Below, piece by piece: positions 51,859 through 60,061 of a DNA stretch of 64,000 nucleotides. The notes beneath the pieces are model-generated. The model did not search any database and was not told the origin of the DNA. It was given only the letters and a program-made list of their open reading frames with translations. This stretch comes from an uncultured Flavobacteriaceae bacterium (GTDB lineage: Bacteria; Bacteroidota; Bacteroidia; Flavobacteriales; Flavobacteriaceae). The translations under genes were made by a program, and so were the position numbers. Within the stretch, counting starts at the first letter, position 1. Each line of letters begins with the position of its first letter. The stretch lies in assembly GCA_947502975.1 (NCBI GenBank), contig CANNBV010000003.1, positions 434,001 to 498,000 on the forward strand. The letters run 5' to 3'.

Positions 51859-52395
51859 ATGTCTTCAAAAGTAGAAATAATACAACAAGCCGCATTTAAT
51901 AAAAACATCAAAACTTATATTGTACTTGTAGTTTCATTCTTTCTATTGATTTCTATAATGGGCATACCAATCTTAATTATTTGGCTTTTAGGCCTCGGAC
52001 AACATATTGGTAAAAGATATTATAATAGTTTAGAATGTCAACTTACCACTAAACATCTGGAATTTAAAAAAGGGGTGTTTTTTAGAGTTGAAAAAACCAT
52101 CCCACTAGAAAACATTCAAGATTTAACCTTTATTGAAAACCCCATTTTAAAATATTTAGATTTAAGAATTTTAAAAATTGAAACAGCAGGAAATAGCAAT
52201 CCTAAAGGAAGTGACATGAAGCTTATTGGCATTATAGATGCTGCTAATTTTAAAACTCAAGTATTGGAACAACGAGAGTTGTTAAAATCGATATCAAATT
52301 CTCTAAATCCAACCTCAAACAATGAGGACAAAACAACCAAACTGCTTGAGGATATAAAAGAGATTTTAATAGGTATTAAAAAAAATCAAGAATAG
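51859..52395 (+). CDS. Membrane protein with bacterial PH domain
   Basis: Protein of 178 residues. An N-terminal hydrophobic hairpin (KTYIVLVVSFFLLISIMGIP and ILIIWLLGLGQHIGKRYY) anchors it; a bPH2-type PH-like domain (CQLTTKHLEFKKGVFFRVEK, then PLENIQDLTFIENPILKYLD) follows, as in YdbT/YdbS relatives. The C-terminus is charged and helical. Starts 5 bp after the protease. Function unknown; the operon suggests an envelope role. Confidence 0.85.
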   Translation: MSSKVEIIQQAAFNKNIKTYIVLVVSFFLLISIMGIPILIIWLLGLGQHIGKRYYNSLECQLTTKHLEFKKGVFFRVEKTIPLENIQDLTFIENPILKYLDLRILKIETAGNSNPKGSDMKLIGIIDAANFKTQVLEQRELLKSISNSLNPTSNNEDKTTKLLEDIKEILIGIKKNQE

Positions 52396-52400
52396 GTTCT

Positions 52401-53861
52401 CTATTTCAATACAACACTTAACCGTGTAACAATTGTATTTAGTGTACCACCTACATTGTTAACGGACGCATATATTTCTATAGCATCCCCCGGTTCCAAA
52501 TTAACAATACCTATTAAAGTAAAATTACCTATGTCGTTATTGGTAAATCGCCTTTCTGAAGAGATTTCAGGCAAAATAGCAGGCGCACCTATGCTTGGTA
52601 TTTTTCTGAGAACAAATTCATAAATCCTTGCGTTTGGAGAGCTTGCGTCATTATCCACAGTTCCAGTGCAAAATATTTCAAATTCTCTAGCTTTCTTACC
52701 TAGGTAGGTCAATCTATTGTCTGTTGATGACATTCTAAATAAGTTTGCAGAAGGTGTAGTAGCTCCCGCTATTTTAACATCAGTACCTGCTGCTCCGGCT
52801 GCTATAAAATCTGTAACTGTAGTGTTTCCGGTCATATAATAATATCCTACTGCTAAGGCATCGGACTCAGAAGGAAGACCTGGACATTCAATATTCCAAT
52901 CATTTGTAAAATTATATCCTGGGTAAGATCCAATAGTATATCTATTAACATAAGTCCCAGCTCCTGCAAAAGTTGTACTATTAATTACTCCCGTAGTAAC
53001 TGTTGGGTTAGAACTTACATTTATACCTGTTGCACCAGCAGGAACATTGCAAAACCCACTTATTTTTTCAATCAAAGAAAATGTACCTGCATAAGTTTCA
53101 AAAGTGCCACCATTAGTATCAAACCATGCAACATTACTAAGTAATAAATTACCAATATCTGTATATGTTATCCCAGTAGTATTTCCAACCAACTGTACTA
53201 TATTCATGAATATAACTCCAAAAGTATCAATAGCACCAACGCTATTAGCATTTGCAATGATGGAATTTTGAAATATCAATGTTTCAGCCAGAGTACCTGT
53301 TAAATTAAAAATATTTCCACCTGGAGCAGTTAATGTTAAATTCCTAATAGAACCGCCATTTGCACCAGAAAAAATAGTACCTCCTACATAAACCAATATA
53401 TCCTCATTTGCGTCTAAACCAGAGATATAGGCGTTATTTAAGTCAATAGGAGCTGCTAATACAATAGTCCCATTTATTTCATAATACGTATTTTCATCCA
53501 ACATGTAAGTAGAGCCACCTCCAGCAGCCAATTCATCGGCTAAATCCGTAACATTTTTTACCAACTTATAATTATCCCTAACTGGAGCACTTTCTAAAGG
53601 CAACCAACCAGCGCTATCATAAAAGTAAAATAGATTCTCATCTGTATCAAATACTAACAAGCCTTCAGCAGGGCTTAATATAGCATTACGTTGCGTTGTA
53701 GTCATTCGTGGCGCTAACACACCTTGAGTAGTTGATGTTACATCTAAAATAGCAGATGGATCTGGACTTGTATTACCAATACCTATTTGGGAATACACAC
53801 TTTGAAAAACACAGAATACAAGGAGTAAACTAAAAAAGTTTGTGGCACGTCTTCTCATCAT
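52401..53861 (-). CDS. Exported surface protein of unknown function
   Basis: Protein of 486 residues with a signal peptide (RRRATNFFSLLLVFCVFQSVYSQ). The next segment, IGIGNTSPDPSAILDVTSTT and QGVLAPRMTTTQRNAI, is the repeat-like start common to large flavobacterial surface proteins. The middle is rich in Gly, Ala, Thr and Asn (parallel beta-helix style: LDANEDILVYVGGTIFSGAN). The C-terminus (EISSERRFTNNDIGNFTLIG) ends in a strand RLSVVLK. No T9SS sorting domain is visible, so export route beyond the inner membrane is open. Function unknown. Confidence 0.75.
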   Translation of the reverse strand: MMRRRATNFFSLLLVFCVFQSVYSQIGIGNTSPDPSAILDVTSTTQGVLAPRMTTTQRNAILSPAEGLLVFDTDENLFYFYDSAGWLPLESAPVRDNYKLVKNVTDLADELAAGGGSTYMLDENTYYEINGTIVLAAPIDLNNAYISGLDANEDILVYVGGTIFSGANGGSIRNLTLTAPGGNIFNLTGTLAETLIFQNSIIANANSVGAIDTFGVIFMNIVQLVGNTTGITYTDIGNLLLSNVAWFDTNGGTFETYAGTFSLIEKISGFCNVPAGATGINVSSNPTVTTGVINSTTFAGAGTYVNRYTIGSYPGYNFTNDWNIECPGLPSESDALAVGYYYMTGNTTVTDFIAAGAAGTDVKIAGATTPSANLFRMSSTDNRLTYLGKKAREFEIFCTGTVDNDASSPNARIYEFVLRKIPSIGAPAILPEISSERRFTNNDIGNFTLIGIVNLEPGDAIEIYASVNNVGGTLNTIVTRLSVVLK

Positions 53862-54007
53862 AAAACAATTTAAATTATGTTGAGAGACTTTTCTTTAATC
53901 AAATAGCGTTACGAAAATATAAAAAATCCGACAAAAAAACAATTTTAAAGGATTAAATGCGAAATTTGATTTTTATGAAAGAATATAAAGTGCTTTAATA
54001 GGCTATA

Positions 54008-55153
54008 CTATACAGGTATGTAATCTTTTAAAACACTTATAACATAATCCACCTCTTCTTTAGTATTGAATTTACTAAATGAAAAACGAATAGAAGGTTT
54101 TTCTAAATCATCATTATTTAAAATCTCTGTGAGTACATGAGACTTTTGACTACTTCCACTTTGGCAAGCGCTACCTCTGGAGCAAGCAATTCCCTTTAAG
54201 TCCAATTGAAACAAAAACATAGCAGATTTGTCAGCAGCTATTGGTAATCGTACATTTATAAGTGTATAAGTACTGTTATCCATATCTTCAGATAGTCCAT
54301 TAAAAGAAACATCTGGAATTTTACTTTTAAGTTCTGAAATAAAATAAGACTTAAGTATTTTGATATAATTTTGTTCCTCCTCTAAATTATCATAAGCTAA
54401 AACCATAGCCTTCTCTAAACCCGCAATATTATGAACACTTTCAGTGCCTGCCCGTAAACCCCGTTCCTGCTCCCCTCCAATTATCGTGGGTTTGATAGCG
54501 GCATTTTTTCTTATGAATGCAAAACCAACACCTTTAGGTCCATGAAATTTATGAGCACTAGCGGCTAAAAAATCAACTTTTATATCCTGCAAGTCTAATT
54601 TGTAATGCCCTATAGCTTGTACAGCATCAGAATGAAATAATGCACTATACTTTTGACATAAATCCGCTACTGTTTTAATATCCAAAATATTACCTATTTC
54701 GTTATTCACTAACATTAAACTCACAAGAGTTTTTGTAGAACTATTTAAAAGTTGCTCAAGTTCGTTTAGGCTGATATTTCCATGAGGATCTAAATTTAAA
54801 AAACTAACCTTTACCCCATACTCATTTTTCAAGTCTGTAATAGTATGCAACACTGCATGGTGTTCAATTTTTGAAGTAATGATATGTTTTACTCCAAGGT
54901 CTTTTACTGCGCTTCGTAAAACTAAATTATCTGCCTCTGTTCCTCCAGATGTAAAAATAATTTCGCCAGCAGATACATTTAATAGCTTAGCAATTACTTT
55001 TCTTGAATTTTCAATTAAAGATTTAGATAATCTTCCTAAACCATATGAAGATGAGGCATTTCCATAATTATTATACAAAACATCTGCCATTACAGAAATT
55101 ACGTCTTTGCGTAATTGCGTAGTTGCTGCATTATCAAAATACACTTGTTGCAT
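54008..55153 (-). CDS. Cysteine desulfurase (IscS/NifS-like)
   Basis: PLP enzyme of 381 residues starting at the ATG at 55153. Lys202 in ASAHKFHGPKGVG binds the cofactor, His98/His99 (SKIEHHAVL) lie in the ring-stacking region, and Cys330 in RGSACQSGSSQKSHVL is the persulfide-forming nucleophile. The long active-site loop is that of group I (IscS/NifS) enzymes. It releases sulfur from cysteine for Fe-S or thiolated cofactors. No iscU or suf neighbours here; in this phylum SUF supplies most Fe-S clusters, so a tRNA-thiolation role is possible. Confidence 0.9.
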   Translation of the reverse strand: MQQVYFDNAATTQLRKDVISVMADVLYNNYGNASSSYGLGRLSKSLIENSRKVIAKLLNVSAGEIIFTSGGTEADNLVLRSAVKDLGVKHIITSKIEHHAVLHTITDLKNEYGVKVSFLNLDPHGNISLNELEQLLNSSTKTLVSLMLVNNEIGNILDIKTVADLCQKYSALFHSDAVQAIGHYKLDLQDIKVDFLAASAHKFHGPKGVGFAFIRKNAAIKPTIIGGEQERGLRAGTESVHNIAGLEKAMVLAYDNLEEEQNYIKILKSYFISELKSKIPDVSFNGLSEDMDNSTYTLINVRLPIAADKSAMFLFQLDLKGIACSRGSACQSGSSQKSHVLTEILNNDDLEKPSIRFSFSKFNTKEEVDYVISVLKDYIPV

Positions 55154-55227
55154 TTTTATCAAATTTCTAACAAAAATACTCTAAATAAAATTATTAGTAA
55201 ATAGCCACGTTATATAGTCAATTCTAT

Positions 55228-55235
55228 TATTTTTG
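55228..55235 (+). promoter_or_regulatory. Bacteroidota -7 promoter element for the Ca-repeat lipoprotein gene
   Basis: TATTTTTG (then C) matches TAnnTTTG and ends 16 bp before the ATG at 55252. A -33 element is not clear. Confidence 0.45.
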
Positions 55236-55251
55236 CTTAAAATAAAATTCT

Positions 55252-56262
55252 ATGAGACATCTTTTTGTTTTGTTATTATCATGCAGTTTTTTAGTCATTT
55301 TTTCATGTAGTGATGGTGATGTTATTGAATTCGAATTTGATTTTGATGATGATTTTGAAGCTTGCGGCACAGTAGATTTACTGCTTTTTAAAACCAAAGA
55401 AGATCCTTCTGAAACAGTTTCAATATTAATTTCAAATTATTCAATAGAAGATATATTTAGTGAAGACGTAGAAAATGATTCTCTAGTTATACCTAAAGAC
55501 AATGTAACTTTTACTTATAGAACATACAACAGGCCAGATTTACCTGGTGATTTATTTTGTAGTGATATCCCGCCAGCCAATTTAAATATAGAGAAAAATG
55601 AAAGTGATACGTCTACAAATGCCATAATAACTCGTATTTTAACAGAAGACGATAATGATGGAGTACCATCAGAATTAGAAAGCACAAATGGAATTGACCC
55701 AACAGGTGATGATGATAATGATAGTGTACCAAATTATTTAGATGACGATCCAAATGATAGCAGTATAGGAGACGATAATAATGAAATAGAAAATGGTTTT
55801 GACACAGATGGTGACGGCTTACCGAATTTTATTGACGAAGATGATGATGGTGATAATGTACTAACTATAAATGAAAACACTGATCCAGATAATAATGGAG
55901 ATATTTCTGATGCACAAGATACTGATAATGACGGCACACCAGATTACTTAGACAATGATGATGATGGAGACATGATACCAACCAGAGATGAAGAGAATGA
56001 CACTCAAGATGAAAACCCTTTGAATGACATCACAAATAGCGATATTGGAGCGGATTATTTAAATCCTAATGTCGCAATTTCAACACCAGCTACAAAATAC
56101 AGAGAACATAATATTTCTAGAGCTTATACAGTAAGGCTTGTGGTTTCAGATGTAGATATAAGTTTTGTTTCGCAAGAAGAATTTAATTTTGGCACCTTAA
56201 CGGGATCAAACGTATCTAGCCAACTAAATACTTCAAGAGAAATTACCCCAGATTTCCCTTAA
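55252..56262 (+). CDS. Lipoprotein with thrombospondin type-3-like calcium repeats
   Basis: Protein of 336 residues. The signal peptide ends in a lipobox-like IFSC (LLLSCSFLVIFSCSDGD), so the Cys near 19 is lipidated. A long acidic region (about 120-265) has at least five D-x-D-x-D-G calcium-binding loops: TEDDNDGVPSELES, DPTGDDDNDSVPNYLDDDP, DTDGDGLPNFIDEDDDGDN, QDTDNDGTPDYLDNDDDGD and MIPTRDEEN. The C-terminal domain (about 285-336) is beta-like and uncharacterised. Likely a surface-exposed rigid stalk stabilised by Ca2+. Its stop abuts the Smr gene stop with no gap. Confidence 0.88.
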   Translation: MRHLFVLLLSCSFLVIFSCSDGDVIEFEFDFDDDFEACGTVDLLLFKTKEDPSETVSILISNYSIEDIFSEDVENDSLVIPKDNVTFTYRTYNRPDLPGDLFCSDIPPANLNIEKNESDTSTNAIITRILTEDDNDGVPSELESTNGIDPTGDDDNDSVPNYLDDDPNDSSIGDDNNEIENGFDTDGDGLPNFIDEDDDGDNVLTINENTDPDNNGDISDAQDTDNDGTPDYLDNDDDGDMIPTRDEENDTQDENPLNDITNSDIGADYLNPNVAISTPATKYREHNISRAYTVRLVVSDVDISFVSQEEFNFGTLTGSNVSSQLNTSREITPDFP

Positions 56263-56817
56263 CTAGCTATTCTGGTAAATATAAACCTCGGTAGCCCCTA
56301 GACCATATTTTTGGTAATTAGCGTCGTAGTATTTTATATTATCATAACGCCTAAACAGTGTTTCTAGTTCTTGTTTGAGAACACCTTCACCTACACCATG
56401 AATAAATACAATGCGTTGCACACGTTTGTTAATTGCAAATTCTAGTTGACGTTTTGCTGTTTGCAGTTGCACATTTAACATATCAAAATTTGTCATACCT
56501 CTTGATGATCTTACCAATTGGTTAATGTGCAAATCAACTTCCATTGCAGCTTGTGCCCGCTCCTTAGGTTTAACTCTTTTAGATACATTTCTTTTTACGC
56601 TTTCTTTTTCAGCAATAACAGTATTTATTTTTGAAGTATCTATAGCGTTTTCAATTACAGAAGTTGACGTTTGCTGTAAAATCAATTCGCTTTTATCAAA
56701 ATTGAGTAAAAAACCATCCTCAGTCTCTAAAGTCACTTCATTACCATCAACTTGTGTAATAACTCCAGAGAAATCTTCATCTAAAACTAAAACCGAATCC
56801 CCAACTTTAAACCTCAT
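56263..56817 (-). CDS. Smr-domain protein with N-terminal SH3/KOW-like module
   Basis: Protein of 184 residues. The N-terminal beta barrel-like region (VGDSVLVLDEDFSGVITQVD, then VTLETEDGFLLNFDKSELI) resembles a small SH3/KOW fold. The C-terminal Smr domain (about 100-184) has VDLHINQLV and the characteristic HGVGEGVLK. Smr domains are nicking endonucleases of DNA or RNA in MutS2 relatives. The full MutS2 is not present here, only this small form, typical of Flavobacteriia. Followed by the 61-residue membrane-protein gene on the same strand, probably as one unit. Confidence 0.88.
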   Translation of the reverse strand: MRFKVGDSVLVLDEDFSGVITQVDGNEVTLETEDGFLLNFDKSELILQQTSTSVIENAIDTSKINTVIAEKESVKRNVSKRVKPKERAQAAMEVDLHINQLVRSSRGMTNFDMLNVQLQTAKRQLEFAINKRVQRIVFIHGVGEGVLKQELETLFRRYDNIKYYDANYQKYGLGATEVYIYQNS

Positions 56818-56822
56818 AGCCT

Positions 56823-57008
56823 TTAATTATTTGCTTCATGGCTATCATTATCATTTTTGCTCGGAATAGTCTTAGCAATTCTATAGACACCAATCATTAA
56901 AACGACAATTCCTGCAATCAAAATATATTGATTTTGCTGTTCTTCTGCTTTAGCATACATCGCCACAACGGCACCTAATATAATTAGTATATAATTGAAG
57001 TATTTCAT
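56823..57008 (-). CDS. Small two-helix membrane protein
   Basis: Protein of 61 residues. Two transmembrane helices (FNYILIILGAVVAMYAKA and YILIAGIVVLMIGVYRIAKT) are joined by a charged loop (EEQQNQ), and the tail is KNDNDSHEANN. Lies 5 bp upstream of the Smr gene and is likely cotranscribed with it. Family not known to me; it is small but has strong membrane pattern and a clean ATG, so it is a real gene by my judgement. Confidence 0.72.
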   Translation of the reverse strand: MKYFNYILIILGAVVAMYAKAEEQQNQYILIAGIVVLMIGVYRIAKTIPSKNDNDSHEANN

Positions 57009-57167
57009 AAACTACAAAATATGAAGTTATGCAAATTTACATGAAAATAGCGAGACATTCAGAATATTTGATAAGAATGAAAAATAACAAAACATCGATA
57101 AAATACACAAAAATCGGTTATAATAATAAAATTTCATATATTCGCATTATAAATTGTTAAGAAATAA

Positions 57168-59159
57168 ATGAATTTTCCTTCATTAAATACAAAAGTAACA
57201 GATTGCAACTCTAACAAGTTTAATTGTTTTAGTATAAAATACTTAGCCATATTGCTAATTATGATTCTAGTTAGCAACATTTCGTTTTCACAAGATTTAT
57301 ATGTGGGTAATAACTCATATTTATATGCAAGAGATGTAGTGCTCTTTGTAAATGATGATATTAGATTAGAAACAGCCACATCCAACATATATATGAGAGG
57401 CGATGCTCAACTGATACAAAATACGGATACAAAGAATTCTGATGCTGGAGAGCTTTCTATTTACCAAAATCAAACCACAGGTATTTTTGAATACAATTTT
57501 TGGTGTTCTCCTGTTGGCGTAAGTATTGACGGTACTGCAAACGCTAATGTAAGTTTTGATGGCACAAGTATTCATGATCCTGCAGATCATACAGATTTAA
57601 CAAACGTCACCTCAAGTGCTTATGGATATACTAACTCTTTTAATGGTACTGCGGCCCTACTTTCCCAACGTTGGATTTATACTTTAATTTCTGCTGGAGG
57701 TTATAATGGATGGGCATATCAAAGCAGCACTGGCAATATAGCTTCTGGATATGGATTTACACTAAAAGGTAGTCCTAATGCCAATAATGTTTTAGATTTA
57801 AGAGGACGGCCAAACAACGGAGACATTTCAATAGACTGTACATTTACAGGAGTAGATACAGATCCAACTTCTGGTCCAACTACCCAAGTTGAAACACTTA
57901 CTGGTAATCCTTATCCATCTGCATTAGATTTAAAGTTGTTTTTAACCGATGGCTTTGGGTCTTCATCACCAACAGGAACAAACAATAGAAATATACTTAA
58001 CGGAGAAGCTTTTTTCTGGGAGCAAAAAAATATAAACTCACACAATCTTGATGATTATGAAGGTGGCTACAGTATCTACACTCCCGGTGACCCAACTGAT
58101 TTAACTGACAATGGTTCTTATGCTACTGCTCCTTTTGAAAATTATAATTTTGATGGTAGCGTAAATGGCACAACAACTGGTACTACGCAAGATTTTACTG
58201 GTAACAATTCAAGACGATATGCTGCCGTTGGACAAGGTTTTATTGTTAGTAGCCTAGATAACGCTGGTGCACCAAGCGGAGGTACTGCTGTATTTAATAA
58301 TTCTATGCGATTATATTTAGCTGAAGATTCTACTATAGGTGGAAATGGGTCCGTTTTTTCAAAAAACAATTCAAAAAACAAAAGCGAAGAAGAAGAAAAA
58401 ATAGATGTAATAGCAATGTCTCATAATGGAGTTGACTATCAGAATATCATTAACAATACAAAAGTAATTCCAGAAATAAGAATTCATACCAAAATTGATA
58501 ATACATTCTACAGAGAAAGTGTTATTGCGTTTAGAGATGGCACGCCAAATAACAATACCTATAATAGATTTTTTGATGGTAGAAATTATGAAGGTGGATT
58601 AACAAGAGATGCATATTTACTTTCAGATGATAAAGAATTAATCATCAAATCCATTAAATATTCTGAAGACACGAAAATATCTTTAGGATTAAAAGCTAAC
58701 CAAGATAATATGCCTTTTGATATTTCAGTTTTCAATATGAGAGCTATCCCTGAAAATATATCAATTTATGTTCATGACAAATCAAATGACACATATACAG
58801 ATATTAAAAATAATACTTTCAGTGTGATGCTAGAGGAAGGTATATACAATGAAAGGTTTGAAATTACATTTAGTAAAGAAAGCATTTTAAGTACTGAGGT
58901 AATAGATATTTCAGATTTCAAAATTTTTGAAAACAAACGAAAGTCCCAATTAGAAATTATTAACCCTCTGCGTAGTCAAATACATCAAGTAACTCTTTAT
59001 GATGTGTCTGGAAAGAAAGTTTTAGAAGAAAACTTATTCTCGTCTAAACGAAAAAACACTATCAATACCAGAAATTTAAGTACAGGAGTTTATATAGTTG
59101 CATTAAAATTATCAGATAATCAAACACTTAACAAAAAGGTTGTAATATCTGGTAAATAA
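57168..59159 (+). CDS. T9SS-secreted surface protein
   Basis: Protein of 663 residues. Signal peptide segment near 23-45 (IKYLAILLIMILVSNISFSQ). The start at 57168 gives a longer polar N-terminus than usual; no better start was seen. The middle has several blocks rich in Asn, Gly and Thr (NNVLDLRGRPNNGDISIDCT, YEGGYSIYTPGDPTDLTDNG). The C-terminal ~75 residues are a type A T9SS sorting domain: SQLEIINPLRSQIHQVTLYD, VSGKKVLEENLF, NTRNLSTGVYIVALKLSDN, LNKKVVISGK. It is exported through the outer membrane by T9SS. Function unknown. Confidence 0.85.
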   Translation: MNFPSLNTKVTDCNSNKFNCFSIKYLAILLIMILVSNISFSQDLYVGNNSYLYARDVVLFVNDDIRLETATSNIYMRGDAQLIQNTDTKNSDAGELSIYQNQTTGIFEYNFWCSPVGVSIDGTANANVSFDGTSIHDPADHTDLTNVTSSAYGYTNSFNGTAALLSQRWIYTLISAGGYNGWAYQSSTGNIASGYGFTLKGSPNANNVLDLRGRPNNGDISIDCTFTGVDTDPTSGPTTQVETLTGNPYPSALDLKLFLTDGFGSSSPTGTNNRNILNGEAFFWEQKNINSHNLDDYEGGYSIYTPGDPTDLTDNGSYATAPFENYNFDGSVNGTTTGTTQDFTGNNSRRYAAVGQGFIVSSLDNAGAPSGGTAVFNNSMRLYLAEDSTIGGNGSVFSKNNSKNKSEEEEKIDVIAMSHNGVDYQNIINNTKVIPEIRIHTKIDNTFYRESVIAFRDGTPNNNTYNRFFDGRNYEGGLTRDAYLLSDDKELIIKSIKYSEDTKISLGLKANQDNMPFDISVFNMRAIPENISIYVHDKSNDTYTDIKNNTFSVMLEEGIYNERFEITFSKESILSTEVIDISDFKIFENKRKSQLEIINPLRSQIHQVTLYDVSGKKVLEENLFSSKRKNTINTRNLSTGVYIVALKLSDNQTLNKKVVISGK

Positions 59160-59264
59160 AATTTTATTTCTTAATTTCTTCAGTATTTAATTTCTTTTCA
59201 TTTTCATTATATTTAGCACAAATTACATTATTAAGTGCTTTTAATAACCGAGCTTGAAAAATAT

Positions 59265-59534
59265 ATGCTACCCTGCTTGAACAAAAAAATGTTTGGAGTA
59301 GACTGTATGGGTTGTGGATTACAACGTAGCTTTTCCTTATTAATCCATGGAGAATTTGTTGCTGCCTTTAAAATGTATCCAGGTATATATCCCTTAGTCT
59401 TACTATTTGTAGTAGTTGGTTTTAACACATTTAAACCTTTTAAATATAGTCATAGAATTATTGTAGCTTTAGGCATAACTTCTGCCACCGTAATTATAGG
59501 AAGCTTTATAATCAAAACATTCATCCTTAAATAA
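59265..59534 (+). CDS. DUF2752 family small membrane protein
   Basis: About 89 residues from the ATG at 59265 (MLPCLNKKMFGVDCMGCGLQ); an in-frame ATG at 59235 is less likely. The CxGCGLQRS motif (CMGCGLQRSFSLL) is the signature of DUF2752. Three hydrophobic segments (FVAAFKMYPGIYPLVLLFVV, RIIVALGITSATVIIGSFII). From memory it regularly precedes the CCC-motif membrane protein, as here (gap 6 bp). Function unknown. Confidence 0.88.
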   Translation: MLPCLNKKMFGVDCMGCGLQRSFSLLIHGEFVAAFKMYPGIYPLVLLFVVVGFNTFKPFKYSHRIIVALGITSATVIIGSFIIKTFILK

Positions 59535-59540
59535 ATAACA

Positions 59541-59870
59541 ATGGAACAACAAAAATTACCAAATTCAACGCTTATTCTCGTTTTCGGGATATTATCTATA
59601 GTAACATGCTGTTGCTATGGAATTGTGGGTTTAATTCTTGGAATAGTAGCCTTGGTACTAGCCAAAAAAGCAACCCAAGTTTATGCTGAAAACCCAGACC
59701 AGTATTCTGGATTTCAAAATGTTAAAACTGGTAAAATTTTATCAATTATTGGAATTATACTTAGTGTATTAACACTAATATATTTTATCTGGTTATTCTC
59801 GGTATTTGGGCTAGAAGGCATGCAAGATCAAGAATTAATGCAAGAGAAACTACAGGAAATGTTTGGATAA
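59541..59870 (+). CDS. CCC-motif membrane protein
   Basis: Protein of 109 residues. The first helix carries the triple-cysteine stretch VTCCCYGIVGLILGIVALVL, which names the family, and a second helix is LSIIGIILSVLTLIYFIWLF. The N-terminus (EQQKLPNSTLILVFGILSI) is cytoplasmic-like and the C-terminus ends acidic (MQDQELMQEKLQEMFG). Resembles DUF4190-type proteins. Cotranscribed with the DUF2752 gene. Function unknown. Confidence 0.85.
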   Translation: MEQQKLPNSTLILVFGILSIVTCCCYGIVGLILGIVALVLAKKATQVYAENPDQYSGFQNVKTGKILSIIGIILSVLTLIYFIWLFSVFGLEGMQDQELMQEKLQEMFG

Positions 59871-59893
59871 TGCTATTCCATTTTTCATAAAAA

Positions 59894-59928
59894 TAAAAGC
59901 CTTGAAATAAATATTTCAAGGCTTTTTC
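59894..59928 (+). terminator. Rho-independent terminator after the CCC-motif gene
   Basis: Perfect 15-bp stem AAAAGCCTTGAAATA (59894-59908) with TATTTCAAGGCTTTT (59911-59925) then T-rich sequence. Confidence 0.9.
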
Positions 59929-60061
59929 TATTGGCAGATATAGTATATTTCAGATTTTTTATACATCATACTAATAATTTATGATATAGTTTTGACTAAA
60001 TAGTATCAGGATTAAGAGAACAATTTACATAAGTTTATCATCTAGATTTAAAATTCTTATT

